From: Nocardioides marinisabuli
GTDB taxonomy: Bacteria > Actinomycetota > Actinomycetes > Propionibacteriales > Nocardioidaceae
NCBI RefSeq assembly: GCF_013466785.1
Contig: NZ_CP059163.1
Location: 2,108,001 to 2,172,000, forward strand
Length of the DNA stretch: 64,000 nucleotides
Reading direction: 5' to 3'
In this document: positions 28,394 through 36,366 of the stretch, in pieces
Layout: every line of letters begins with the position of its first letter
Position numbering within the stretch: the first letter of the stretch is position 1
Notes under the pieces: generated by a model
What the model was told of the DNA's origin: nothing
What the model saw: the letters and a program-made list of their open reading frames with translations, nothing else
Databases searched by the model: none
Program-made: the position numbers and the translations under genes

Positions 28394-28675
28394 GTGGCGT
28401 TGGCGACGAATGCACGGGGGGTGTTCGCGATCTCGGTGGCGGCGCAGATGGTGCGCATGGAGGTGCAGAACCTGCGCGTCTACGAGCGGCGCGGCCTGCT
28501 GAGCCCGGACCGCACCGAGGGCGGCACGCGGCTCTACAGCCAGGCCGACATCGAGGTGCTCCACCGCATCCGCGACCTGCTCGCCGAGGGGCTCAACCTG
28601 GCGGGCGTGGCCCGGGTGCTGGAGCTCGAGGAGGAGGTGCGCCGACTGCGCGCCAGGCTGGCCGCGAGGCGCTGA
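28394..28675 (+). CDS. hspR: HspR-like MerR-family regulator
   Basis: A roughly 93-residue protein with a MerR-type winged helix: VFAISVAAQMVRMEVQNLRVYERRGLLSPDRTEGGTRLYSQADIEVL, followed by a short coiled coil with EGLNLAGVARVLELE. This is the HspR pattern, without the C-terminal hydrophobic tail of classical HspR. AAGGAGG stands at 28384-28390; GTG 28394 or TTG 28400 could be the start. It faces hsp20 across the operator and is likely its repressor. Confidence 0.8.
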   Translation: MALATNARGVFAISVAAQMVRMEVQNLRVYERRGLLSPDRTEGGTRLYSQADIEVLHRIRDLLAEGLNLAGVARVLELEEEVRRLRARLAARR

Positions 28676-28789
28676 TCGGCAAGAAAAACCGGGCGGAGGG
28701 GCCGCCAGGTCGCGGTTTTGCGGGGTTTGCTGGTTAGGGTGCGGTGAACGACGGACCCCAAGACGAGCAACATGATGAAGGAGAACTGC

Positions 28790-29065
28790 ATGAACAAGGG
28801 AGAGCTTCGCGAGACCGTGGCCAAGGAGACCGGCCTGACCGGTGCCGACGCCGAGCGTGCCGTCGACGCCGCGCTGTCGGCGATCGTCTCGGCCGTGGCC
28901 AAGGGTGAGCGCGTGAGCATCGCCGGTTTCGGCACCTTCGAGCCCCGTGAGCGTTCGGCTCGCGAGGGTCGCAACCCGCAGACCGGCGAGACCATGCAGA
29001 TCGCCGCGACGACCGTCCCCGGCTTCAAGGCCGCGGCCGCGTTCAAGAAGGCTGTCGCCGGCTGA
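28790..29065 (+). CDS. hup: HU-family DNA-binding protein
   Basis: A 91-residue histone-like protein with the signature GFGTFEPRERSAREGRNPQTGE and the usual dimer helices. The start is the ATG at 28790, preceded by AAGGAGAA. There is no Lys/Ala-rich tail of the kind found in mycobacterial HupB, so it is the short bacterial form. A strong terminator follows. Confidence 0.95.
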   Translation: MNKGELRETVAKETGLTGADAERAVDAALSAIVSAVAKGERVSIAGFGTFEPRERSAREGRNPQTGETMQIAATTVPGFKAAAAFKKAVAG

Positions 29066-29080
29066 TCGAGCCACTGACGC

Positions 29081-29122
29081 CACGAGGGCCGGGTTCCGCT
29101 GCTGCGGAGCCCGGCCCTCGTG
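29081..29122 (+). terminator. intrinsic terminator of hup
   Basis: CACGAGGGCCGGG pairs perfectly with CCCGGCCCTCGTG around a smaller CCGC/GCGG hairpin, 15 bases after the stop. Confidence 0.88.
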
Positions 29123-29152
29123 TCTGTGCGCCGGCAGGCGGGGGGAGCCTGC

Positions 29153-29317
29153 TCAGGCGGCTGGTTGCACCAGTCGCGGACGCACCGGGGCGCGGCGTAC
29201 GACGGGGGTGGATCGTTCGCCGCGACGCAGCAGCTGGCCGACGAGGATGCCGGCGAGCAGCGAGAAGGCCGCCCACACGAGGGCAGCGAGGATGACGAGG
29301 GCAGCGGTGGTCAGCAC
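29153..29317 (-). CDS. small single-pass membrane protein
   Basis: A 54-residue protein: one membrane helix (TTAALVILAALVWAAFSLLAGILVGQLL) followed by a basic Arg/Pro tail. The GTG at 29317 has GGGAGA a few bases upstream; longer versions from earlier codons lack this. No family recognised. It is the downstream one of two small membrane genes on this strand. Confidence 0.55.
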   Translation of the reverse strand: MLTTAALVILAALVWAAFSLLAGILVGQLLRRGERSTPVVRRAPVRPRLVQPAA

Positions 29318-29404
29318 GGGTCTCCCTGGGGGGTGGGGAACGGCTCCTGTGTCCACTGTGCGCGCGGTGCGCCGTCGTGTCTGGGGGGTCGGCGGATCGC
29401 CAGC

Positions 29405-29420
29405 GGTGGACTAGACCAAT
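29405..29420. promoter_or_regulatory. DasR-like site between two small membrane genes
   Basis: The core TGGACTAGACCA (29407-29418) differs at one base from the DasR core TGGTCTAGACCA. It lies about 90 bases upstream of the 29317 start on the minus strand. Confidence 0.3.
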
Positions 29421-29435
29421 GATGCCCTATCGGGC

Positions 29436-29636
29436 TCAGAGGTGGAAGTGCGTCCTGTCAGACTCCGGGCCGCCGGCGCAGTCGCGCAGGTTGTCGTGAG
29501 CCAGGGTGGTGAGGGCCTGCTCGGCATGAGCGGGGGTGTGGCCATGGCTGAAGGCGCGACCGATGGCCACGGCGAGCGGGAGCGGCGCCAGGCACCAGAC
29601 GGTGGCGGCGAGCGCGGCGACGACAAGCTCCTGCAT
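29436..29636 (-). CDS. small single-pass membrane protein
   Basis: A 66-residue protein with one N-terminal membrane helix (LVVAALAATVWCLAPLPLAVAIGRAF) and a polar tail rich in His and Asp. The ATG at 29636 is preceded by GGGAGGGA. No family recognised. It shares the layout of its neighbour at 29153 but not its sequence. Confidence 0.55.
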   Translation of the reverse strand: MQELVVAALAATVWCLAPLPLAVAIGRAFSHGHTPAHAEQALTTLAHDNLRDCAGGPESDRTHFHL

Positions 29637-29783
29637 GTGAATCCCTCCCAGGGCTCCTGACACTTCTTATGCCCACTGTTCGAGACGCCAATCACATTCG
29701 GATGGTGAAGAAATCAGGTCGTCTGGACCTGTGGGGGGTGCGTGGGCGGGGCGGACTGGAATGTGCGGCTCTGATCGGCTGTT

Positions 29784-30311
29784 GTGGTCCGCGTGCCTAC
29801 CGGACTGTGGATCGCCCTCGCTGCCGTCGCGATCGCCCTTGCCTTCGGCGCCTACCGTGCCGCGACCGACGGTCGTTTCCGCGGGACGCACCAGGTGAGG
29901 GGAGCTGCCGGCGGCGGGTCCGCTGCGTCGGTGGGCGCTGAGGTGGGCGCTGGCTCCGATGCTCCTGCGGCGGCCGAGTCGCCCGTGCGCACCGCCTGGG
30001 ACGAGGTCCTGGCGGCCCTGCCGGACGCCGAGCTGGGGGAGCGAGCCACCTTCGTGCAGTTCTCCTCCGCCTTCTGCGCCCCGTGCCGGGTCACCCGGCG
30101 CACGCTGGGCGAGGTGGTCGAGGTCGTGCCCGGCGTCGCCCACCTCGAGATCGACGCCGAGCACCACCTCGAGCTCGTACGCCGCCTCGACGTCCTGCGC
30201 ACCCCCACCACCCTCATCCTCGACAGCACCGGCCACGAGGCCACCCGCGCCGCCGGCGCCCCCCGCAAGGAGACCGTGCTCGCCACCCTCGCGTCGGTCG
30301 TCGGCGACTGA
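29784..30311 (+). CDS. thiX: membrane-anchored thioredoxin (ThiX-like)
   Basis: A 175-residue protein with an N-terminal membrane helix (TGLWIALAAVAIALAFGAY), a Gly/Ala linker and a thioredoxin domain with C98-A-P-C101 (AFCAPCRVT) and the cis-Pro in LRTPTTLIL. It should act outside the membrane. In M. tuberculosis the equivalent gene (Rv0816c) sits directly beside cysA2 and sseC2; here those lie 7 kb away beyond an inserted block. Start GTG 29784, with 29793 also possible. Confidence 0.88.
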   Translation: MVRVPTGLWIALAAVAIALAFGAYRAATDGRFRGTHQVRGAAGGGSAASVGAEVGAGSDAPAAAESPVRTAWDEVLAALPDAELGERATFVQFSSAFCAPCRVTRRTLGEVVEVVPGVAHLEIDAEHHLELVRRLDVLRTPTTLILDSTGHEATRAAGAPRKETVLATLASVVGD

Positions 30312-30323
30312 CCGCTGGCTGGA

Positions 30324-30447
30324 GCGGTGAGCTGGCAACCGTTCTGGCGTACGGGTCGGTTGCTGAGCCACCGCCGTTGAGGCCGGACGGGCATGGGCGG
30401 TGAGCTGACAACCGACCGGGCCTGACGTTCGGTTGTCAGGTCACCGC
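30324..30447. terminator. two related palindromes after thiX
   Basis: GCGGTGAGCTGGCAACCG with CGGTTGCTGAGCCACCGC (30324-30374), and GCGGTGAGCTGACAACCG with CGGTTGTCAGGTCACCGC (30397-30447). The two share their stem sequence. They lie between the ends of convergent thiX and the minus-strand secreted gene and probably act as terminators for both. Confidence 0.6.
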
Positions 30448-30477
30448 TGACGCGCATGTCGGGCAGGCCGTGGAAGC

Positions 30478-31329
30478 TCAGTCGTAGGAGACGAGCTGGG
30501 GTTGTGCGGTGCGGACCTGGAGGTCGTGGGCGGGGCTGGTCATGGTGACGGTGCCGTTGACGTCGCGCCAGGGGCCGGTGCCGAGGCGCCAGCGGGCGGT
30601 CCAGGTGGTGGTGAGCTGGAGGGTGACGGGGCCGGCTTGGGTGTAGCGGTGGGAGACGTAGGCGTCCGTGGGGGTGTCGGGTGTCCAGGGTTGGCCGGGG
30701 TCGGTGGTGGTCATGGTCTCGCCGTTGCCGAGGGTCCAGGTGAAGGTGGCGGGGGTGATGTCGAAGGTGATCTGGCGGCCCAGGAGCTGCACGGTCTCCT
30801 GGAACGGCTCGGCCTGGGTGTGGAGGATGGTGTCGAAGTTGACCAGGGTCTCCCCGCCGGGTGGCTGGATCTCCAGGGGTGCGTCGGGTAGCGGGATGCG
30901 GCGGAAGGCTTCGAGGATGCGACCGGGGGTCAGCACGGGGGCCGTCGCTGCGGCTGGGTCGTTAGGTTCGACGCAATACGCCCCAAGTCCGGTGTGAGTC
31001 CCACTTGCATCGATGGCTGTCACATCGTGAAGAACGCCATCGTCGCCGCACTGGAACTGGCCGGCGCAGCCGTAGGCGGTGTCCTGGACGATGCCATCGT
31101 TTGCCTGGCATAGGGCGTCGTAGACGTAGGTCGTAGTCGATGCGTTCGAGCCTGTCACGGTGGGCGCCGTGTCAGCAGTTCCGCCCGCGGGTTCGCTGCA
31201 GGTCACGGCACTGTTCCAGCTGTTCAGGCCGGCTGAGGCGGACCCGGCGCAGGAGCCTGCCGCTGAAGCGCTGCTCATCAAGGTCAGCGCTCCGCAGATG
31301 AGGGCAGACGCGAGGAGCAGGACCTTCAT
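30478..31329 (-). CDS. secreted Cys-rich protein with PKD-like C-terminal domain (module copy 1)
   Basis: A 283-residue exported protein: signal peptide (LLLASALICGALTLMSSASA), a variable N-terminal region with several Cys (SCAG, VTCSEP, ALCQ, YGCAG, FQCGDDG), then a 156-residue C-terminal region that looks like a PKD/Ig-type beta domain (FTWTLGNGETMTTTDPG..YVSHRYTQAGPVTLQLTTTW). The C-terminal region is 150/156 identical to the copy at 33701. The ATG overlaps the stop of the lipoprotein gene (ATGA), with GGGAG upstream, so the two are coupled. No enzymatic motif seen. Confidence 0.8.
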   Translation of the reverse strand: MKVLLLASALICGALTLMSSASAAGSCAGSASAGLNSWNSAVTCSEPAGGTADTAPTVTGSNASTTTYVYDALCQANDGIVQDTAYGCAGQFQCGDDGVLHDVTAIDASGTHTGLGAYCVEPNDPAAATAPVLTPGRILEAFRRIPLPDAPLEIQPPGGETLVNFDTILHTQAEPFQETVQLLGRQITFDITPATFTWTLGNGETMTTTDPGQPWTPDTPTDAYVSHRYTQAGPVTLQLTTTWTARWRLGTGPWRDVNGTVTMTSPAHDLQVRTAQPQLVSYD

Positions 31330-31877
31330 CCGGGGAACTCCCAAGAGTCCATGCGCCAGCCATCGTTCGTCCACACGACCGTCGCAAGAAACGTGACCGT
31401 CCCGCCTGGGAACGACTCGGGCTCGGCGGTGGCCGTCTCGAAAACCTTCTGCGGCATTTGGCGCACGCTGAGGGCCAGCTGATGTCCATCTGGCACGTCA
31501 AGGGAGGTCGGCGACGCGGATTTCAGGCGCCATCCGTCGGACTGAATGCGTCCGCCACCGGAGTACGTTTCATCCGCCAACGACACGAAGTTGGCACAGG
31601 TCTCGCACTCAGTAGTTGCAAGTTCGCGGAAGGCGACCGTCTCGCCGGTGGACTGCATCTCGTTGAAGGTGCTCAGCCAGTGCTCGACGAACGCCACGGC
31701 GCCGTCGTCAGTCTTCTCCTCCCACGGTTCCTTCTCGGCCGCGGCGCTCTCGCTCGGCGACGGGGAGGAGGTGGGAGTCGCGGTCGGGTCGGCGACCTGC
31801 GGTTCGGGGTCGTCGCCGCAGCTGGTGAGGGCGAGGACCACCGCTCCTGCGGCGGCGTACGCGAGGTGTCGTCTCAT
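31326..31877 (-). CDS. DUF6318-type lipoprotein (module copy 1)
   Basis: A 183-residue lipoprotein: signal peptide with lipobox LTSC, an acidic Ser/Pro/Thr linker, then EKTDDGAVAFVEHWL..TGETVAFRELATTECETCANFV, the pattern with a C-x-x-C pair that I associate with DUF6318 proteins. The first roughly 67 residues are almost identical to the copy at 34543; the rest diverges. It is the first gene of a coupled pair with the secreted partner. Role unknown; surface-anchored binding partner is an inference. Confidence 0.78.
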   Translation of the reverse strand: MRRHLAYAAAGAVVLALTSCGDDPEPQVADPTATPTSSPSPSESAAAEKEPWEEKTDDGAVAFVEHWLSTFNEMQSTGETVAFRELATTECETCANFVSLADETYSGGGRIQSDGWRLKSASPTSLDVPDGHQLALSVRQMPQKVFETATAEPESFPGGTVTFLATVVWTNDGWRMDSWEFPG

Positions 31878-31966
31878 GTGTCTGCTTTCCCGAGAGAGCG
31901 CCCTCCGGGACGGGGGAGGGCGCGATGTCACGGTAAAGACCTACCCACTTCGACGCCAGGTCTCAC
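31676..31966. repeat. 5' conserved segment of duplicated module, copy 1
   Basis: About 291 bp covering the leader, signal peptide and linker of the DUF6318 gene; close to identical to 34893-35183. The matching 3' segment is 30478-30948 (copy 2: 33701-34171, 471 bp). The roughly 725 bp between the two conserved segments differ strongly. Confidence 0.85.
31896..31921 (-). promoter_or_regulatory. conserved 5'-leader hairpin of module copy 1
   Basis: GCGCCCTCC pairs with GGAGGGCGC around an 8-base loop, 19 bases before the ATG. The same hairpin stands at 35115-35140 before copy 2. Confidence 0.5.
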
Positions 31967-32077
31967 CCACAGGCTGTGGATGGTCGAACGGCAGTCGACG
32001 AGAGGTGACGCACCACACGTCGCGACATCCTGGAAAAAATCGGCTGGAGGTAAAGGGGCTCGGCAGGGTTCTCCCTC

Positions 32078-33676
32078 GTGCTCCCCACCTCTACCGCCCG
32101 GCGTTTGCCGGTGCTGGCACTTGCCGCCGTGCCCGTTCTCGCCCTCCTCGTCGGGGCGTCACCGGCCTCGTCCTACGACCAAGAACGGCAGGATGGCGCC
32201 GTCGTCCAGAACCGGATCGGCGTCGTCGAGTCCGGTGAGGACTACGAGCCGCCGCTGCCGCCGGTGAGGCAGCAGGCTGCTGCGAACGCGCCCAACATCA
32301 TCCTCATCACCACCGATGACCAGACGGCGTCCGACATGAAGTACTTGCCGAAGACTCGCAAGCTGCTGGGTAAGCAGGGCGCAGAGTTCACGGACGCCAT
32401 CAGCCCGCACCCCTTGTGCTGCCCCGCGCGAGCCGAGATCGTGTCGGGCCAGTTCGCCCAGAACAACGGCGTGCACTCCAACGGCGGCGCCTATGGCGGC
32501 TACCGGCGACTGAAGAACCCGCACGACACGTTGCCGAAGTGGCTCTACGAGTACGGCTACCACACCGGCATGGTCGGGAAGTTCATCACGCACTGGAAGC
32601 CCAAGCGCGATGGGGTGCCCACGGGGTGGGAGTGGTTCGACGTGCCGCGCACCTCCGCGTTCGGCTACTACGACTTCAATATGTTCACCCAGGGCGTGAA
32701 GCGTCGCTACAACGACGGCGTGGCCTACTCGACGACCTACGCCACGGAGCGGACCGTCGACCTCATCCACGACTGGGCGCCCGGGGAGTCGACGAGCGCC
32801 GACGACAAGCCGTTCTTCATCTGGACCTCGTACTTCGCCCCGCACGGCGAGTGCGGGGAGAGCACCTGCAAGGTCGGGCCGACTCCCGAGAAGAAGTACC
32901 GGAGTGCGCTGAGCCGGGAGAAGGCGCCCAGCCTGTCCAAGAAGTCCTACGACGCGCCGCTGCACAGGCCCAACCGCCTGATCGCCGGCAGTGACGTCGT
33001 CCCCCGGGGGAAGACCCAGAAGTTCTTCCTGGAGCGGATCCGGTCGTTGCAGAGCGTCGACGACGGTGTCGCCGAGATCGTGGCGGCGCTGCAGGCGACG
33101 GATGAGCTGGACAAAACCTACATCGTCTTCACGTCCGACAACGGCTACCAGCTGGGGGAGCACCGCTACTCCGGGAAGATCCTCCCGTACGAGGAGTCGC
33201 TGCGCGTGCCGCTGCTGGTCCGCGGGCCGGGTGTGAAGCAGTCGCGGCCTGACGTGACCGCGACGACGGTGGACCTGGCGCCGACGATCATCGACGCGGC
33301 CGGCGCCAAGGCGGGCCGGGTCCAGGACGGACGCAGCCTGCTGCCGCTCCTGACCCGCGGGAAGAGGCCGGTCGGGGACACCGCCCTGATCCAGGCGGGA
33401 GCGAGGTCGGCGAAGGACGGCACCGGAGCCTGGATGTACCGAGGCGTGCGCACCTCGCGCTACACCTACACCAACTGGAAGGTCGCCTCGGGGCCCGGGT
33501 TCTGGGAGCTCTTCGACCGCAAGGCGGACCCGTTCCAGCTGCGCAACCTCGACGGCGATGCCCGTTACCGGAACGTGCAGCGCGAGCTGGCACGGCGGCT
33601 CAGCGTGCTGAACGGCTGCAAGGGCACCAAGGCCTGCTTCCGCGACTTCGGGCGGATGCCTGCACCTCGGGGGTGA
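32078..33676 (+). CDS. secreted arylsulfatase-like sulfatase
   Basis: A 532-residue exported sulfatase: signal peptide, then IILITTDDQTASDMKYLPK with the first metal Asp pair, and the formylglycine motif C114-C-P-A-R118 (C-x-P-x-R) that requires a formylglycine-generating enzyme. FTSDNGYQLGEH supplies further metal and sulfate-site residues. GTG start with weak Shine-Dalgarno. It lies on the opposite strand between the two module copies. Family knowledge: it removes sulfate from esters or glycans; with the sulfotransferase at the window end it suggests sulfated glycans in this organism. Confidence 0.9.
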   Translation: MLPTSTARRLPVLALAAVPVLALLVGASPASSYDQERQDGAVVQNRIGVVESGEDYEPPLPPVRQQAAANAPNIILITTDDQTASDMKYLPKTRKLLGKQGAEFTDAISPHPLCCPARAEIVSGQFAQNNGVHSNGGAYGGYRRLKNPHDTLPKWLYEYGYHTGMVGKFITHWKPKRDGVPTGWEWFDVPRTSAFGYYDFNMFTQGVKRRYNDGVAYSTTYATERTVDLIHDWAPGESTSADDKPFFIWTSYFAPHGECGESTCKVGPTPEKKYRSALSREKAPSLSKKSYDAPLHRPNRLIAGSDVVPRGKTQKFFLERIRSLQSVDDGVAEIVAALQATDELDKTYIVFTSDNGYQLGEHRYSGKILPYEESLRVPLLVRGPGVKQSRPDVTATTVDLAPTIIDAAGAKAGRVQDGRSLLPLLTRGKRPVGDTALIQAGARSAKDGTGAWMYRGVRTSRYTYTNWKVASGPGFWELFDRKADPFQLRNLDGDARYRNVQRELARRLSVLNGCKGTKACFRDFGRMPAPRG

Positions 33677-33700
33677 TCCAGGCCGTGGCCGCGTGGATGC

Positions 33701-34546
33701 TCAGTCGTAGGAGACGAGCTGGGGTTGTGCGGTGCGGACCTGGAGGTCTTGGGCGGGGCTGGTCATGGTGACGGTGCCGTTGACGTCGCGCCAGGGTCCG
33801 GTGCCGAGGCGCCAGCGTGCGGTCCAGGTGGTGGTGAGCTGGAGGGTGACGGGGCCGGCTTGGGTGTAGCGGTGGGAGACGTAGGTGTCCATGGGGGTGC
33901 CGGGTGTCCAGGGTTGGCCGGGGTCGGTGGTGGTCATGGTCTGGCCGTTGCCGAGGGTCCAGGTGAAGGTGGCGGGGGTGATGTCGAAGGTGATCTGGCG
34001 GCCCAGGAGCTGCACGGTTTCCTGGAACGGTTCGGCTTGGGTGTGGAGGATGGTGTCGAAGTTGACCAGGGTCTCTCCGCCGGGTGGCTGGATCTGCAGG
34101 GGTGCGTCGGGTAGCGGGATGCGGCGGAAGGCTTCGAGGATGCGACCGGGGGTCAGGACGGGGGCCGTTGCCGCGGCGATCGGGTCGCCAGGCTCGATGC
34201 ACGTGGTCCCGACGTGCCTGATGCCTTGTGCTTCATGAGCCAGAACCTCATGGAGCAAGCCATCAGCTCCGCAGGTGAATGCGTCGCCGCAGCCGTACGC
34301 GGTCGGCTGGACTACGCCATCGTTGCGCTGGCAAAGCGGTTCGTAGGAGTAGACGAGTGGACTGGAGGTTCCGCTTCCTGATGTGGGGGCGACTGGTGAT
34401 GAAGAAATGTCCGGCGTGGCCGCTTCGAACTGGGCAAGAAAAGAGTGAGTCCCGGCGTCGACCTCCGGGTTCCCCGGTTCGGCCGCCGCGGGGCTGAAGG
34501 CAGTGGTGGACAGCAGCGTCGCGACTACGAGAGCTGGAACTTTCAC
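33701..34546 (-). CDS. secreted protein with PKD-like C-terminal domain (module copy 2)
   Basis: A 281-residue exported protein built like the one at 30478: signal peptide, a divergent N-terminal region with Cys pairs (LCQRNDGVVQPTAYGCGDAFTC is the only clearly shared piece), then the near-identical 156-residue C-terminal domain ending AQPQLVSYD. Its start overlaps the stop of the DUF6318 gene by four bases. Identity to copy 1 begins abruptly at ATAPVLTPGR. Confidence 0.8.
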   Translation of the reverse strand: MKVPALVVATLLSTTAFSPAAAEPGNPEVDAGTHSFLAQFEAATPDISSSPVAPTSGSGTSSPLVYSYEPLCQRNDGVVQPTAYGCGDAFTCGADGLLHEVLAHEAQGIRHVGTTCIEPGDPIAAATAPVLTPGRILEAFRRIPLPDAPLQIQPPGGETLVNFDTILHTQAEPFQETVQLLGRQITFDITPATFTWTLGNGQTMTTTDPGQPWTPGTPMDTYVSHRYTQAGPVTLQLTTTWTARWRLGTGPWRDVNGTVTMTSPAQDLQVRTAQPQLVSYD

Positions 34547-35094
34547 TGGACCAGCTCGACTTCGCTCATCGCCCAGGCGCTACCCGTCCAACGAACGTAG
34601 GCAGTGAGCGTCACTTCACTGGCCTCGTTGACACGAACCGGACTGGTTGAGCTTTCCTTCAGCTTCTGATCGGACGTCAGCACATTGACGGCGATCAACG
34701 TAGAACGCTCGGGTCCCTTCCGAGGCTCGCTGACGGATTGCACGCTCCAGGCTTGGGACTTCGAGTAGCCGCCAGATTCGTACAGCTGGTCCGTGTAGCT
34801 GGCGATGCGGTCACACGTTTGGCACTGATCGGTCGCGAGCTCTCGGAAGGCCACCGTGTCACCTGAGTTCTCGGCCTCGTTCATGACCTCGAGCCAGTGC
34901 GCGACGAACGCCACGGCACCGTCGTCAGTCTTCTCCTCCCACGGCTCCTTCTCGGCCGCAGCACTCTCGCTCGGCGACGAGGAGGAGCTAGGCGTCGAGG
35001 TCGGGTCGGCGACCTGCGGTTCGGGGTCGTCGCCGCAGCTGGTGAGGGCGAGGACCACCGCTCCGGCGGCGGCGTACGCGAGGTGTCGTCTCAT
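34543..35094 (-). CDS. DUF6318-type lipoprotein (module copy 2)
   Basis: A 183-residue lipoprotein with the same signal peptide, lipobox LTSC and linker as copy 1, and the C-x-x-C pair (DQCQTCDR). After residue 67 it is a different sequence (YESGGYSKSQAWSVQSVSEPRKG...), with lower GC than its neighbours. Coupled to the downstream secreted gene by an ATGA overlap. Confidence 0.78.
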   Translation of the reverse strand: MRRHLAYAAAGAVVLALTSCGDDPEPQVADPTSTPSSSSSPSESAAAEKEPWEEKTDDGAVAFVAHWLEVMNEAENSGDTVAFRELATDQCQTCDRIASYTDQLYESGGYSKSQAWSVQSVSEPRKGPERSTLIAVNVLTSDQKLKESSTSPVRVNEASEVTLTAYVRWTGSAWAMSEVELVQ

Positions 35095-35183
35095 GTGTCT
35101 GCTTTCCCGAGAGAGCGCCCTCCGGGACGGGGGAGGGCGCGGTGTCACGGTAAAGACCTACCCACTTCGACGCCAGGTCTCAC
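34893..35183. repeat. 5' conserved segment of duplicated module, copy 2
   Basis: Counterpart of 31676-31966, same length of 291 bp, ending upstream at the shared ..CCAGGTCTCAC. Includes the leader hairpin (35115-35140). Confidence 0.85.
35115..35140 (-). promoter_or_regulatory. conserved 5'-leader hairpin of module copy 2
   Basis: Same GCGCCCTCC / GGAGGGCGC stem as at 31896, at the same distance from the start codon. Confidence 0.5.
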
Positions 35184-35211
35184 TTGGCGCCTGTGGACGA
35201 CGCCGTACGGC

Positions 35212-36264
35212 TCAGAGCGTGACGCTCGGCTCCAGGTAGGAGACCGCGTCCTCGACGCCGCTCTCGAGGCGGGTGATGTCGACGCGCACCATGTGCTCGA
35301 TGACCTGCTCGAAGGTGACGCTGGGGGTCCAGCCGAGCTGCTCGCGCGCCTTGGTGGGGTCGCCGACGAGGTCGGCGACGTCGGCGGGCCGCATCAGCGC
35401 CGGGTCCTGGCGCAGGTGCCCCTGCCCCGACCCCAGACCCGCGGCGGCGAAGGCGACCTCGACCACCTCGGCCAGCGGGCGGGAGGTGCCGGTGGCGACG
35501 ATGAAGTCCTGCGGGTCGTCGAGCTGGAGCATCCGGTGCATCGCGACGGCGTAGTCGCCCGCGAAGCCCCAGTCGCGGCGTACGTCGAGGTTGCCCAGGA
35601 CCACCTCGTCGCGACGCCCCAGCGCGATCTCGGCGACCGAGCGGGTGATCTTGCGCGTCACGAACTGCTCCCCGCGCAGCGGGCTCTCGTGGTTGTACAG
35701 CGTGCCGGTGGCGGTGAAGAGGCCGTAGGACTCGCGGTAGTTGACCACGAGGTGGTGCGCGAACGACTTCGAGGTCGCGTACGGCGACCGCGGGTGGTGG
35801 GGGGTGCCCTCGGTCTGGGGCTGCTGGTCGGAGGTGCCGAACATCTCCGAGCTCGACGGCTGGAAGAATCGCGGCGCCCAGCCGTGCCGGTTGCGGAAGG
35901 CCACCAGCTCCTCGAGCATCCGCAGCACCGCCAGCCCGTTGGTCTCGGCGACCACTTCGGCGTGCCCCCACGACGCACCCACCGAGGAGAAGCCGGCCAG
36001 GTTGTAGACCTCGTCGGGCCGCAGGCCCTCGAGCACCGCCGCCCAGCCCTCGTGGTCGCGCTGGTCGAGGTCGACCAGCTGCACGCCGTCGAGGTAGGCG
36101 TAGGCCCGCCCCAGCGTCAGTGGCGCCCAGCGGCTGCCGGGGCGCAGGGTGCCGACCACGTGGTAGCCGAGCGAGCGCAGGTGCCGCGCGAGGTAGACGC
36201 CGTCCTGGCCTGCGACGCCGGTGACGAGAGCGGTGCGCGGACGACCGGCGGGAGGGGTGCTCAT
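35212..36264 (-). CDS. gmd: GDP-mannose 4,6-dehydratase
   Basis: A 350-residue short-chain dehydrogenase/reductase of the extended type: NAD(P) site GVAGQDGVYLARHL, PSSSEMFG, and the catalytic YATSK after SPYA. The region TLYNHESPLRGEQFVTRKIT and GNLDVRRDWGFAGDY is typical of GMD. It converts GDP-mannose to GDP-4-keto-6-deoxymannose, the precursor of fucose, rhamnose-type and related sugars. It stands at the edge of the accessory island, with a paralogue at 57411. Confidence 0.92.
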   Translation of the reverse strand: MSTPPAGRPRTALVTGVAGQDGVYLARHLRSLGYHVVGTLRPGSRWAPLTLGRAYAYLDGVQLVDLDQRDHEGWAAVLEGLRPDEVYNLAGFSSVGASWGHAEVVAETNGLAVLRMLEELVAFRNRHGWAPRFFQPSSSEMFGTSDQQPQTEGTPHHPRSPYATSKSFAHHLVVNYRESYGLFTATGTLYNHESPLRGEQFVTRKITRSVAEIALGRRDEVVLGNLDVRRDWGFAGDYAVAMHRMLQLDDPQDFIVATGTSRPLAEVVEVAFAAAGLGSGQGHLRQDPALMRPADVADLVGDPTKAREQLGWTPSVTFEQVIEHMVRVDITRLESGVEDAVSYLEPSVTL

Positions 36265-36366
36265 GGTGCGACGACCCTAGCGGCGGGCCCGGGACGGCGT
36301 CCCCGATCCTGGTGACGTACGCCGCCACCTCGGCCGACCGCCGCCCTGCGGGTGTCTCCTGGGCAG

